64,000 nucleotides of DNA from Posidonia oceanica (GCA_037176725.1 JAZBRS010000054.1:14092001-14156000), one strand, 5' to 3'. Positions 35,236 through 48,139 are shown, numbered from the stretch's first letter. The notes: generated by a model from the sequence alone, not told the origin. Made by a program: numbers and translations.

Positions 35236-38200
35236 ATGGGAAATTCCATCACTGTTTCCTATGTTATTGTTCTCAATTTGCTCGTCCTTTCAATCTTCTC
35301 AACCTCTTCCCATGCCGGAGAGAGCTTCAACCAGACTCAGTCCATCAGAGATGGTGAAACCCTTGTATCAGAAAGTGGGATCTTTGTTCTTGGTTTCTTC
35401 AGCCCAGGAAGCTCCAACAACAGGTACTTGGGCATATGGTATAACTTTTCTACTGACACAGTGGTCTGGGTTGCCAACAGGCAGAATCCAATCAAAGATT
35501 CGTCTGGCGTTCTCAAAATCACTAGCAATGGCAATCTAATCATCATGCAAGATCAGACCGCAGTATCAGAGAATAGTACTCGTGTTGTTGTCTGGTCATC
35601 CAATTCAACCACTCCAAAAGGTTCAAATAACATCATTAATCCTATGGCAAAGCTTTTGGATTCAGGCAATCTTGTTGTCATTAATGAAGCTGATAGTGTT
35701 TTTATATGGGAAAGTTTCGATTATCCCGTAGACACGCAACTCCAAGGCATGAAGGATGGAATTGATTTAAGATCTGGTCACATATGGTACTACACATCTT
35801 GGAAATCTGAGGATGACCCATCTGTTGGGGCTTTCACGTGGAAGATAGATTCTAGTAGAACAAGTGAGGTCCACCTAACCAGTGGAGACACGATAAAATA
35901 TCGTCTTGGGCAGTGGAACGGTCATTACAATAACGGTTTACGACGAATGATTTCTTATTCCAATGGTATCAAGTTCAATTACACTGACAACCAAACAGAA
36001 GTCTCTTACAGCTTTGAGATTATCTCCAAAGGCATGTTTTCTCATTTAAAACTGTACTCAAATGGTACGTACGCTCGTAGCAGTTGGACCATTGACTCTC
36101 CGACATGGACAGACTATTGGAATACACAAGGAGATGAATGTGATACATACAACAGGTGTGGTCCAAATGGTGTTTGTGATATCCAAGTTCCAGAACTTTG
36201 CCGGTGCTACCGAGGATTTAGACCGAAATTGAATAGCTCTTGGACCAATAGAGTTTTCACTCAAGGTTGTGTGAGGAATGAGAAGTTGAATTGCAGCAAG
36301 GGAGAAGGATTTTTTCTTGTCGTCGGAGTGAGTTACCAGACACATCGAATGCTACAATTGACAAGAAAAATGAGCCTTGAGGAATGTGGAGATGAATGCT
36401 TGAGAAATTGCTCTTGCATGGCCTATGCTGCTCTTAAGTTAAGTGATATGAATCCAAGGGGTTGTATCATGTGGTTTGGTGATCTCCTGGATACCAGGTT
36501 GTATACTAATGGTGAGCAAGATATATTCCTACGACTGCCAGATACTGAGCTTCCAAGTATGTAATTCTTTTGTTTCGTTTTTTTTGTTAATTTTTAAGTC
36601 TATGTAATGTGATGCTTCAATCTTTTCCATCCTCATCCTTATACATGAAAGATTGATTCTTTCTTTCAGATAGTCCAAGTGGGAAAAACAAGAAGGTAAT
36701 TTTTATAGTAGTTGGCGTGTTAGTAGGGTTGCTTCTTACAGTAATATGTTGGATACTATTTTCATGGAGGAAGAAGAAGATTAGGGCAATCCAAAGAGGT
36801 AAGCACCTACTAATATCTCATCTCATATATTGTCTCTCTCAAAAGAGAGAGGAATCCATTAAGGCTAGGTCTCAGTCAAGTAAATAAAGGTTCTTGTTTC
36901 TTGTATGGGAAAATACGCAAGTCTAAAATATAGCCCACAAATCACAATCTGTGGCAAGTTGCTTGTAATGAAAACTTATTTAATTTGAACATTCAACTCA
37001 AACCCATATATAAACTTTACGATCAAAATAAGCTACCTTGTATTCTAATGGTCAAATGTAGTGCTTAATCTCGTTCCTACCTATTCTTTTTTTTTAAGAT
37101 AAACTAGTCCATTAGATTATGAATCAAAGTTCCCGGATATTGAAGAATACAGGACGGTAGAACAGGCACAATAGAAGTAATATCGTCCCTACCAACCTCA
37201 ATGAAATAAAATACTACATTTATTAGAGTATATGAATGATATGCTATAGTTATCAATTATCAAATATCAAATAGACTAATATTGACTTTTAATTTAAAAT
37301 TGTACCTACTACTCCATTGGAACGGAATAACTTGATTTTGGTGAATAACTTTCTTGGTTTCTTTGCATATATCTCCTTGAAGAAAAAATCAAAATTTTAT
37401 GTGTATTCTTGGATATTCACAATTAACTAGTTTGTCCATAATCTTGTATTGTATGCATACATATCTTTACTATTACTTGAGGGTAAATTCCATACATTTA
37501 TCATATATAATAAAATGACTAATCCATCCCTAAATGGATCATTTGTTGCTATATTTCGGTTATTTTGACATTTTGTTGTCTTTTTTATCATAGACATTTT
37601 GCCACATTGGTTGACCTATTGACCTTTTACCATTGGTTGACTCTTTGGTTTTGATGACTTTTTTGATCAAGGGTTAATAGCACTTTTACCATGACTTAAC
37701 TGATAGATACCCTTAGGTAATGACTATATGCATACATTGCACGATTACAGGGGTACATCTACAATCTAATTATTTTTAGAGACATATGTGCAAAAAAGAA
37801 TATTTTTTTCCTAATTTATTTAAATTTCTTTAGGTTTTATTGAAATTTTTTTATTAAATTTTAGTCTTACTTGTTACAATGAAATAGGCCATAAAGCTAA
37901 CAAATATCAAGAAAATAGTAGCAAACATTGGAAAGATGGGCTCCTTTTATTCGATTTTGCCACAATAGCTTCTATGACACGCAACTTCTCTAGTGAAAAT
38001 GTAATTGGACAAGGTGGATTCGGCATTGTTTACAAGGTAAAATGCTTGTCTTCTAGCTTTATCCATTTTTACATGAAATTGTTCGTCGACAAAATATTAT
38101 TTTTTGTGTAGCTTCAACATATACTTTTATGGAGGGAACATATATCAATTCATGTCAATTGATTTTCAGGGTAGAATGGCAGATGGTCAAGATATAGCAG

Positions 38201-39547
38201 TGAAAAGACTTTCTATGAAAACATCTACACAAGGAGTGGATGAGTTCATGAATGAAGTCACCTTAATTGCTAAACTTCAACATAGAAATCTAGTACGTTT
38301 ACTTGGCTGCTGCATGGAGGGAGATGAACAGATTTTGGTCTATGAGTTTATGCAAAACAAGAGTTTGGATTCCATCATATTTGGTATATTTTGAGATTTT
38401 AGTCATAGAACATTTATTAATGAAGTCGTTTAGTATACATATAGTAAATCAAAATGCCTAAATAGTTGCCACTTAGAATCATATTAATTGAATGTAGAAT
38501 TAAGAAATCTGATCAAAACTCTAACAAATTGTATCCATCTTCTTAGATTAATCATATTCATTGTAACTCCTGATTGAGTAGTTTTGATATTAATTATACG
38601 ATCCATAAAAGTTAGTACACTATGTTTTTCTTAAAAGTACGTAATTATAGACAATTTTGTAACTATTGACAATCTCAACCAGGTGAAAGTAAGAAATTAG
38701 GTTGGAGAAAGCGTGTGGAAATCATTGTTGGGATTGCCAAAGGTCTTCTCTACCTTCATCAAGATTCAAGACTAAGAATCATTCACAGAGACTTGAAAGC
38801 CGGAAATGTTCTTTTGGATGAAGCGATGAATCCCAAAATCTCTGACTTTGGGACTGCAAGGTTATTTGGAGCAGATCAGATAGAGGAGAATACTGAAAGA
38901 GTTATTGGAACCTAGTAAGTGCTACACATTATAATCTAAATCTATGATTCATTGCAAGATTTGAGTTATTAATCTCATGTCGTGAAGTGGATACATGTCT
39001 CCTGAGTATGCAATGGATGGGATCTTCTCGATCAAATCTGATGTCTTCAGCTTTGGGGTATTATTGTTGGAAATCATTAGTGGCAAGAAGAATAGAGGCT
39101 TCTATAACGAAGAGCACGAACAAAATCTGCTAGCAATGGTCTGTGTAGCATTCATATATATTATCATGTTCATTTGTTTCCTTTGCAACTAGTAATATTC
39201 ATTTTACATGCTATATGTTTTCTTAGGCATGGAAGCTATGGAAAGAAGGCAAAAGCTTGGAGTTAGTTGATGAGACTATGGGTTCTTCATGTCCAACATC
39301 TGAAGTCTTACGTTGCATACAGATAGGATTACTGTGTGTACAAAAACGTGCTATTGATAGGCCTTCAATGTCAACTATTGTTTTCATGCTGAACAGTGAT
39401 AATTCACCTCTTCCTGATCCGGAAAAACCAGGCTTCATCAATGGCAGAACTACCATTGTGAAAAATAAGAATGGTCATTCTTCATCCTCTAAGCAAGTGC
39501 CGTGTACAATTAACGAGGTGACCCTTACAGTTGTAGAAGGTCGGTAG
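35236..39547 (+). CDS. G-type lectin S-receptor-like serine/threonine kinase, intact, 7 exons
   Basis: Exons 35236-36556, 36670-36798, 37888-38036, 38170-38383, 38683-38914, 38988-39138 and 39227-39547, all with GT-AG borders and matching phases, give 838 residues, the usual length. This is a plasma-membrane receptor kinase of the S-domain family, whose members act in recognition and defence; the ligand is unknown. Signal peptide 1-27; bulb-type lectin domain ([20 protein letters not shown]); S-locus domain with [16 protein letters not shown] domain ([28 protein letters not shown]); transmembrane helix about 450-474. Kinase domain: glycine loop [10 protein letters not shown] (524-533), K545, E562, HRDLK with D641, DFG with D659 and [14 protein letters not shown]. 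It is an RD kinase, probably active. HRDLK is followed by A-G-N where A-S-N is common. The C-terminus ends [11 protein letters not shown], typical of the family. It stands between two broken relatives. Confidence 0.93.
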
Positions 39548-39782
39548 AGAGCTTTATACTTTTGTAATTGTATATCAGACACATGCAAATTCTTATATAA
39601 TTCAAGACATTGTTAAAGGTCTTAACATCAACAGAATACTATATCTGATATCTGATGTATGTTAGCATATAATTTTTTTCCTTGATAAGAGGTAATAGCA
39701 TTAATAAGTGTAGACACCCTGATTTTGTAGTCCTTCGTCGGCAGTTTTCTCCCAGGAATGTGCTCGGTCGTGGCGCCCCCAC

Positions 39783-40100
39783 CTATTCACTAAACCTAAA
39801 CCCAAGCCTTGTCCAAAACCAAACCTAAACCTAGGCCTAAGCCCCCATCAATCCCAGACCAAGCCTAAAACCCAAGCCTAATCCAAAACTAAGCCTAAGC
39901 CCCCATCAATCCCAAACCAAGCCTAAAACCCAAGCCTAATCCAAAACCAAGCCTAAGCCCCCATCAATCCCAAACCAAGCCTAAAACCCAAGCCTACTCC
40001 AAAACCAAGCCTAAACCCAAGCCTTGTCCCTAATCCAAGCCTAAACCCAAGCTTTGTCCCAAATCCAAGCCCAAGTCCAACCAGAAAAAGCCCAAAACAC
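39783..40100. repeat. Degenerate tandem repeat, unit about 58 bp
   Basis: The unit contains AAGCCTAAGCCCCCATCAAT and CCCAAACCAAGCCTAAAACC. It is built from CCTAAACCC-like subrepeats that resemble but are not telomere repeats. Confidence 0.85.
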
Positions 40101-40129
40101 CCAAAACCAACTCAGGGTTGTTGAACGTT

Positions 40130-41795
40130 GGATTATCCAGTGTCTTATGTAGAACGCTGGATATCTCGTGTCTTACGTAAAATGCTGAGTTTCCTGCGTT
40201 TTACGTAGAACGCCCTACAACAAGGCGTTTAACACCTCTACGTCAGTAACACTTTAATTCTGGCTTCCAATCAATTCTAAAGTGCAAAGACTATCTTGCC
40301 CTCCATCCAAAATACAATCCTAGCCTTGTCCAGAGCCGTTTCGTTTCAACTTCAGCCGTTACAAAGCCATGCAAGCCATATAAACAATTTGGCTTCCTCC
40401 ATTGGAACGGCCGGCAATTGAATTCCCTGTGGAAGCTTTCTGAATCCCACAACCAAAACCAGCAAAAGAGATCCTACTCTGGCCACCTCGAGTTTTCCCA
40501 GATTCCTCACGAACCTAGCCCAGCCTTCCAGCCACCGCCACTGCCGCTGCAACCTCCAAAGAACCTCGCCGGCGAAGGGAAGCAACATCAACCTTCATAA
40601 CAGGTAAGCATTCCTTCCCTTTTAGATTAGAATCTTGAATTCTATGTCGAATGTGTTTATCTCAATGCATGTAATCTGAATTTGCATGAGTTATATCCCT
40701 GTTTTGCCATTTTATTTTAACTCCGGTGATTGGTTCCGGCCATGTGAGGTTGCTGGCCATTGAGCTTGGCCGAGAACCCAGTCGCTCATGGTCATGTCAT
40801 GCCATCCCTCCGTCTTCCCCAAGCCTTCACTGAGCTTCATGGTCGTGTACCATGGCTTCGCGGCCTTACAGTGGCCGGAGAACCCATTGGATTCTGGCGA
40901 GAGGCAAGTGAAGGTGGGGAGGATGATTTACCTGTCCATTTTCCATAATAACTGCATGGTTATGATCGTGGATGTATGTTCTTGCTTAATGGATGATTTT
41001 TATTACGATTCAAGTCGGTTTGAATGCACAATTCCTTGAGAGCCTCTGTCAGTGTGTAAGACGCTGGGACTGGTGCGTCTTACGCCCCTGATCTGTTTTA
41101 CTGCATCTTTCCCCACAGAATCCTTTTATATTTTCTGATGTTTTATTCAGGATGAATAATGGGGTTTTAATTGATTTTTATCATGTTTCCATCATAAAGA
41201 GCATTTGATAAAAAGCATGTCATGGTTTCTGAGTTTTATCCTAAAAAACTATTTTTAGGTGTAAAACGCGAGATCTTTAGTGTCTTACATAAGACGCTGG
41301 GTCTAGCAGCGTCTTACACCTCTGTTCAGACATTCACATATTTTACCTCATCAATTGTTTTTATCATGGATATCTGAGATTGAATATCTGATGCAAGAGT
41401 GTTTTAAATCTTATTTCTTGACATGGTCGTTTCATAAAATTATTTGACAAAGATACATGCTATTTTCCTTGCTTTTACTTGAAGGCCAATTATTGGGTGT
41501 AAGATGCAGATCCCACAGCGTCTTATGTAAGACGCAGGGATCTTAGCGTCTTACACCCCAGACAGTCATCTCTTTGAAATGATCTTTAAAAATGTTTCAA
41601 ATGAATTTGGAAATTGACATTGGAATGCATATCATGATTCTCCATCATTTCCCAGCTATACTTTGATTTCCATGAAGTGAATAGGGGATTTGATAATCTC
41701 AGAAACTAAATACTTTTTAAAATTTGAATTTTGTGCGTTGAATGCAAGATCTCAGGCATTCTATGTAGAACGCAGGGATCCTGGCGTTCAACACT
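40130..41795. repeat. Series of TAAGACGC/GCGTCTTA hairpin modules in the Tat-like LTR
   Basis: Modules lie at about 40133-40241, 41054-41084, 41259-41320, 41496-41558 and 41735-41793, the last four spaced 205-240 bp apart. Example: GTAAGACGC (41056-41064) and GCGTCTTAC (41075-41083) form a perfect 9-bp stem. In 41496-41558 an outer GGTGTAAG/CTTACACC arm encloses an inner GCGTCTTA-TG-TAAGACGC. Other modules vary the word (GTAGAACGC/GCGTTCAAC) while keeping the complementarity. Copies also occur at 148-213 and 7367-7430. Confidence 0.88.
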
Positions 41796-42766
41796 TTCAG
41801 TAAACTGAACTTGGATTAAAGCTTGCATCGCATGATTTTGGGCTTGTTTGTCCCTATTTTGATTATTTAGCCTGTTTTACACATCTAGCTACATGGCTTT
41901 AAATATCATTTCTAGCATATTTTTCAAAAGCATACCGCATGTTATCCTAGACATGATTTGATTCTTCTTTGCATGTCACGTCCTTACATTACATGGTTTT
42001 ATTCGATGTTTTGTTTTTTTGCCTGCGCTACATTAGGACAATGATGCTTACTAATCGAGGTTCTTATGGATTGAGATTCCTCTTTCCAAGATGCGGTCAG
42101 CGCCGCTGAGCACATAGGATGTGTGTTTTGGTTTTCCATTTTTAACATGTTTTCAAAGACACTTGGCTTGTTTTTTACAAGGCAATTAGCATGATTTACA
42201 TGGCATGGCATTATTGCCCTTGGGTGTACAGTAATTGGCATTTGATTGCCAACATAAGCCACAAATGAGCGGAACGGCCTAGATGGACCGATTCTCTCGG
42301 GCGCATGGGGGTGCCTAACACCTTCCCCATGTGTAACAGGAGTCCTTGCCCAATCTCTGGCCTACAATGACTTTGTGTCATATCTTTTACATTTTTTATC
42401 ATTTTACATGTTTTTCGGTTTTCCTCGTCTTTCTGGATTTCAAAATGGACTAGGTGGCAACTCTAATGTTTTGTTTTTTTCTTTTCTTCAGCCTTCGCCT
42501 GTTTTCTTTACATCTTTTTGCCGTGACCCGTGATTCAACGATTGAGCCATTCGATCGCATGGTTACAATAAGATCTAATTGTGGAACCACAGCGTAGAAG
42601 GGAAACACACAAGTTTGCTTGCTAGGGGAGCTTGTGGTGCATACCAAAGCAACTCCATGCACACACACAACTTCATTGAACCAAATCAAAAAATACAAAA
42701 ACATCAATGAACCTACAAAAACTAAGAAACGAAACTGAAGGAAACGTTCAAGTTTGACTTTCAACA

Positions 42767-43110
42767 TGTCCCCTCAAACTTGAATGGTCCACATACCATG
42801 CATGTCCCTGAGCTTCTTGAAAGTATCACCCTATAAGGACTTCGTGAATAAATCAACAACTTTCTCAATAGTATTACAATACTCTATTTACAATACTCTA
42901 ATACAATCGTTCCTTGTTTCAAATGGTCTATTAGAAAATGAAACCTTGTATCTATGTGTTTACTTCTTTCAAATTGGATTGGATTCTTGGCTAGCTTTAT
43001 TACCGACATATTATCTACAAATATCATTGTAGATCTGTTCTATGGTAACCTAATTCTTTGAGAAGATTGCAAAGCCATATTGCCTCACAAACAGTGGAGA
43101 AAGTAGCCAC
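42767..43110 (-). pseudogene. copia RNase H C-terminal remnant
   Basis: Minus-strand frames give EAIWLCNLLKELGYHRTDLQ (near 43085-43030), then LAKNPIQFERSKHIDTRFHF (near 42990-42935). This is the end of copia RNase H, with the conserved K-H-I-D-x-R-x-H-F. Stops and a frameshift are present. The polypurine tract and the LTR at 42766 follow, so this is the 3' end of a copia element whose 5' part is missing. Confidence 0.8.
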
Positions 43111-43330
43111 AGACGTGGTAGAGGTCCTGGCTTCCTACAAAACTTTGGTTGTGGAAATGAAAAATGAGGTGGAAATTTCTCAAACAATCGAGGAATGACA
43201 AGAGATATTTAATGTTATAATTCTTGTAAATATGATCATCATGCGTCAAATTTTCCTCCATGACAATTGACAAATAAGTTCTTATGGAATCTTTCTGACT
43301 TGGCAAGCAACTTTGTCATCGACAACATAT
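43085..43330 (+). pseudogene. Possible copia gag nucleocapsid remnant
   Basis: Plus-strand frames give an Arg/Gly/Asn-rich run (GGNFSNNRGMTRDI) followed by a degraded CCHC-like knuckle (CYNSCKYDHHASNFP) near 43195-43255 and a protease-like LASNFVIDN. It is oriented opposite to the RNase H remnant next to it. Identification is tentative. Confidence 0.4.
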
Positions 43331-43774
43331 AAGAACCAATACCACATTTGTTTTGTGTTTGGAATATAACAACCCTCAAGCGTCAACTACTACTCTTGTA
43401 TTGTGGAATCTGTCATATCTGTGGTGAATGCCAACATGGTTCTTCTAGAAAGTTAATTCCAACTTGGCACTCTATCACGACAAAACTTGGAAGGTGCCCA
43501 CATCTTTGCTAAAATTCAACTATATCAACTGTATTAATGTCCAAATAAAATAATCTCCATAGTTGGTGCCTTTTTCTTCTTATCTTTTCATAAGGATTTC
43601 CTTTCTCCAACTAAATGCGTATATACTTAAACAAGGACTAGCCTATGGATCAAGTTGTTCTCACATTAATTGTGTTTCTATAATGAGGAATTCTAACACT
43701 AGTCTACTTGTTGCCTATCTTCTCATCCTTTTCTTTTTCAATGTTTTCCTCAACTACTTCTAAACCAAGTTGAT

Positions 43775-44070
43775 TATAGATGGCGAGACCCATGTCTTAA
43801 GAAGTGGGTTCTTTGTTATCGATTTCTTCAACCCTGGAAGCTCCAAAAACAAGTACTTGGGCATATGGCACAACTTCTCCATTGATATAGTTCTCTAGGT
43901 TGCCAACAAGTAGATTCCAGTTATAGATTCATCAACTGCTCTCAAGATCACAAGCACTGACAATCTCACAATTACGCAAAATCAAACATCAAACAACAAC
44001 ATGACTGGTGGTGTTGGTAGTAGAGTTATCGTGTGGTTGTCCAATCTACACGCCAGAAGTTAAACTAAAT
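43775..44070 (+). pseudogene. Receptor-like kinase lectin-domain relic
   Basis: Translation gives DGETHVLRSGFFVIDFFNPG, then SSKNKYLGIWHNFSIDIV and, after stops, SSTALKITSTDNLTITQNQT. This matches the bulb-type lectin domain of the intact gene (about 35350-35600) with two in-frame stops. It breaks off after IVWLSNLHA at about 44053. It is the third member of the local receptor kinase cluster. Confidence 0.88.
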
Positions 44071-45080
44071 GCACCAAAAGTCAATTTCGTACTTACTAAT
44101 TCTCTTAATAAAGTATAATAGTTAGTAATTGTGTACATTTAAAACTTACCAATTCTCTTAGGCTCTGTTTGGTTCTTGGAAGTTTCAATTCCAACAGGAG
44201 TTGAAACTCCAGGAATTAGAAATCCAAGTGATGTATTTGAAAGTATTTTGTTTGTGTAGTAATCCTGAAATATCGAATTCATGCACGATGCTAAAGCTCG
44301 CGTGCACCGATCAATATTAGGCTCACTATGTGCGGCGGAATCTGAGAAAGGAAACCTGACTCGGAAACGCTGGCAAAAAGAGGAAAAAGAAATGATAAGA
44401 CAAATCAGAGTCGCCACCATGTCTATTAAGTTGGGAGACAAGGAAAACCGAGGGTAATGCATGAAAAGACATGCAAAACCGGATGTAAAGAGGATGCAAA
44501 GAGATGCGATGCAACACAATGCGATGCTATGCTATGTTATGACTCGTGCCTAGGATGAAGGAAGAGGTCATTGCGGGCTGAGAGAAAGGGCAAGGACTCC
44601 TGTTACGCACGGGGAAGGTGTTAGGCACCCCCGATACGTCCAAGAATTGATCTTTCTTAGGCTATCTCGCTCGCAAATGTAGGGAAATGCTTGCCTAGTG
44701 CCTAAATGCAATGAATGTCTGAATGCATGCTCTAATGCGTGCTCTAAGTGCTAAGATGCGTGCATGAAATTAAACGTGCAAGCTATGTGCTTAGCAACAC
44801 TGCGAGTGTTCCGAACCGGGCGAATCGTGGTTCGTGAGAACTCCTAGGCAGTAAGCATCATTGCCCTAATGCAAATGCAGGCGATAAAGCAAAACAGTGG
44901 TAAACATTGCAATGCAAGCAACATGCAAGGGGAAAACGAAGGCGGGTGCGGAAAACGGTGCAAAGCAGGAGAAAACGCAAGTGGGCACACAAAGCGGTGC
45001 AAAAGTGCAAACGATATGCAAATAAAAGAAAGCAGCACGCAAAACGAGGCAAAATGCAAAAGAAAACAAGGCAGGCACGC

Positions 45081-45335
45081 AAAACGATGCAAATGCGGAA
45101 GAAAACAGATGCATGCTTGCAAAATGATGCAAATGCGGAAGAAAATAGATGCATGCATGCAAAACGATGCAAATGCAGAAGAAAACAAATGTATGCACGC
45201 AAAACAATGCAAATGCAGAAGAAAACAAATGCATGCACGCAAAACGATGCAAATGCAACAGAAAACAAATGCATGCACGCAAAACGATGCAAATGCAGAA
45301 GAAAACAAATGCAGGTGCACAAAACGATGCATGCA
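45081..45335. repeat. 40-bp tandem array inside the long solo LTR
   Basis: Units begin AAAACGATGCAAATGCAGAA at 45081, 45121, 45161, 45201, 45241 and 45281 with exact 40-bp spacing, then a decayed unit. Weaker units extend left to about 44880. Because 40 is not a multiple of 3, frames in several phases on both strands stay open. Confidence 0.93.
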
Positions 45336-48139
45336 ATACAAATAGGAATGCAATGGATGCTATGCAGTGCTTCAGATGGGCTTATCCTAAGAATCTGAGG
45401 CCTAATCTGAGATAACTTTGGTTTAAATGAAAGATCATTCAACCGGGAAGACCTGGATAGTTAGATTGCAAAGATCCAACGGTTCGATCAAAAGTTATTC
45501 AGATTGCAAGTCAGATGGCTCAAGGGCCAGCAAAAGTGAGCTAAGCAGGGGTCTAAGTGCAATTAGCCTCTAAATGCGTGCAATGTTGGGTGGCTTACAT
45601 GTTAGAAGGCTAACAATGCCCAAAATGGATGCATGGGAGTATGTGTAATGATATGGGGATGCTATGCATGCAAGTGCAGGGGCCTATGTGTAATTTGAGG
45701 AAACTACAGGGGCCTATGTGCAAGATGTTCCTAGGTGTGTGCAAAACAGAGTGAATGCATGCAAGAATGCTAGTGCAACAATGCATGGGCAGAATGCAGG
45801 GTTAACAGCAAGATATGCATGCAAAAATGCAAGAAAGGACCTAAATGCAATTTTTAAAACATGCAGGACCTAAATGCAATGCCAAGAAAGCATACAAACA
45901 TGCAAAAGTTGAAAAGCAAGGACTGACATGCAATTTCAGAAAACAGTTGAGCTTTAATGCATTGCAAATTGGTTTAAAAAGATGCCATTTAAATGATGCA
46001 TGCATGCAAAAAGGACTGATGTGCAATTATAGAATTTTTATGGGTTTTTATGCAATGCAATAAGGTTTAAAACAGGAATTAAATGCATGATATGCAATCT
46101 GATGGACTTAGATGCAATTAGAATATTTTTCAGATTTTTTTGATGCAATGCAATAAGGTAAACATGGCATTTAAATGATGTTAATGCAAGCTTTGAGGAC
46201 TGACTTGCAATTAAAACATGTTTCTAGATTTTTTAGCAATGCAATATAGTTAAATGCAGATTTAAATGAATGAATGAACTGATGTTGGACTAAGATGCAA
46301 TTTTGAAAACATGCAGTACTTTATTTCAATACAGTATGATTTAAAATGCAGTTTAAATGATTTTCAAACCAAATCAGGACTGAAATGCAATTTAAACAAA
46401 GCTAAGGACTAAAATGCAATGCATGTGTTAACTAACATTCAAATGTATTTTAAAAAACTATATGAAGGACCTGCATGCAAATAAAGTGCAACAGAGGGCC
46501 AGACTGCAATGCAATATAGTTTTAAATCAAAATTAAATCAAATTCAAACCACAACTGGACCCAGATGCAAATAAAATAAACTATAGCAATTTAAGATAAT
46601 GTACCAAACCAGTATTAAATTAAAACCATATAACGCTACAGTGCTACAGTGTCTTTCAACACTGTAGCGCTGCAGCCGGAGAAGGAGGGCTGCGCGGCAG
46701 CGATCCGGCAGCTGGCGGCTGTGGTTGAGGGCCCAGGAGGCTGGAGCGGGTCTGTGCGAGTGCGCCGGAGGCTTCGGCGGCGAATGGCGGTGCCCGGAGC
46801 GTGCTGTCGGCCTACCTGGTCTTCTGCAGGTGAAGCCAGAGGTGGTCTGGCTTCTGGGAGCTGTTGCGGGGCTCGGAGGCTGCTTGGGAGGCATCCCGGA
46901 GGTCCGGCGAGTGCAGCGGAGCCGATGCGGAGGCGCTGCGGTGGCGGAGGCGGTCGGTCGGCCTCAGTGGTTGTTGCAGAGAAGGAGGAGGACGGGAGGA
47001 GGTCTGAAGCGACCAGCGAGGTCCGGCGAGGCGCGGAGCAGACTCCTGGAGTCTCGGCGGAGGTCTGGACGAGATCTGGATCTGTTTGGTGTAGTGGAGC
47101 GGCTGGTCGATTCGGCGGTGGCTCTGGCGAGTTGCAGAGAAGGAGGAGGCAGAGCAGGGCCTGGAACGGCTCGGGGAGGGCTGGGAAGGCTTGCTGGAGT
47201 CCTGGCGATGCTCGGGGGAGGCTTCAGAGCGGTGGGACGATGCCGGTGGAGCTGTGAGGGGTCGCCGGGGAAGACGACCCCACCTGGAGCCCGAAACCTA
47301 CTCTAGGCTTCTAAATCCTATTCTATTTATCTAGGAAGCAGTAGAAGCATGCATGGAGCTAGGAAATGAGGTTTGTTACCTGTGACGATGTCTGATGCGC
47401 GCTGGCAACATGCGGTGGGTGCAGTCATCCAGCGGTGGTTCGCAGAGGCGTGTGGGAGCCCGGGAAGCGTGCGGCGAGGTCTGGACGCGTTGCAGGCGTG
47501 CCGAGGACGCTCTAGATGCGCTCAGATGCCGACTACGATGCTCAGAGCCAAAAAACTGGTTTTGAGTTGACTCTGGGAATTTTTCTGGCTCAGCTTCGGC
47601 TAGTGGTTCTCTGGCTCTCTCACGGTGGCTTCTCGGGTTGGTGGAGGTCAGAGGAGGGTGATGGAGAGGTTTGGAAGGGGTGAAATGGGGTTTGCTGGGT
47701 ATTTTGGATTGAAACGGTGCACAGGTGTTTGTAGTGGGCTGTGGGGTTTGCTGGGTGTCTGGTGAGTGCTTGGGAGGAATTTGGGGGGCTGGAGGTGGCT
47801 GTGTGCGTGTGTGCGAGTTGGGAAGCTTGCAGGTCTGAAAATGGAGGAGTTTTTGGGTTCTGGGAGTGTTCTCTCTTGGAATTGTGGTTGCCGACCGTTG
47901 GAAGGGAAGAAGAGAGATGGGTTTTGCTCTGGGCATGCCACTCGAGTGGGCGTGGCTCACACAGAAGCTGGGAATTGGGTTTGCAGGTCTGGCAGGGTGT
48001 TGGCGGTGAGAGGAGGAGGCCAGCGAGAGGTGAGGCTGTGAGGCTGCAAACGCCGAAAGGTGGAGTGAAGGCAGAGGAAGTGTGTGCTGCAGGTGCTGGG
48101 CTTGTCAGTGTGTGTGTGTGCAGGAGGGGTTATGAGTGG

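Larger units (their letters stand above)
39709..42567 (+). mobile_element. Tat-like Ty3/gypsy solo LTR, 2,859 bp
   Basis: It starts TGTAGACACCCTG and ends GGTTACA. A perfect ATAAG duplication flanks it (39704-39708 and 42568-42572) and no internal region is present. It contains a 58-bp tandem repeat (39783-40100), at least five hairpin modules (40130-41795), and near the 3' end the block shared with the three other Tat-like LTRs of this window (GGGGTGCCTAACACCTTC at 42306-42323). It is nested in a copia LTR downstream of the receptor kinase. Confidence 0.92.
39611..42766 (-). mobile_element. Small copia 3' LTR remnant, split by a Tat-like solo LTR
   Basis: On the minus strand the LTR begins TGTTGAAAGTCAAACTTG at 42766, directly after a polypurine tract (AGTTTGAGGGGACA, complement of 42767-42780). 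It runs to 42573, is interrupted by the solo LTR with its ATAAG duplication, and resumes from 39708 to a likely end CTTTAACA at 39611. Without the insertion it is about 290 bp. It begins 64 bp after the receptor kinase stop, so it overlaps the expected 3' UTR region. Confidence 0.65.

Noticed and set aside
39783..40100. CCTAAACCC-like repeats suggesting an interstitial telomere
   Set aside because: They are degenerate and organised in a 58-bp unit within an LTR; there are no runs of exact telomere heptamers.
44844..45442. Overlapping cysteine- and histidine-rich open frames on the minus strand and Lys/Asn-rich ones on the plus strand
   Set aside because: They come from the 40-bp tandem array inside a solo LTR. 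Its length is not a multiple of 3, so frames in several phases stay open; no start context, domain or codon pattern supports a protein.
46649..47306. A possible gene in the GC-rich island downstream of the receptor kinase relics
   Set aside because: The island is enclosed by the LTR ends with the GTTTG duplication, and no splice-consistent or domain-bearing frame was found.
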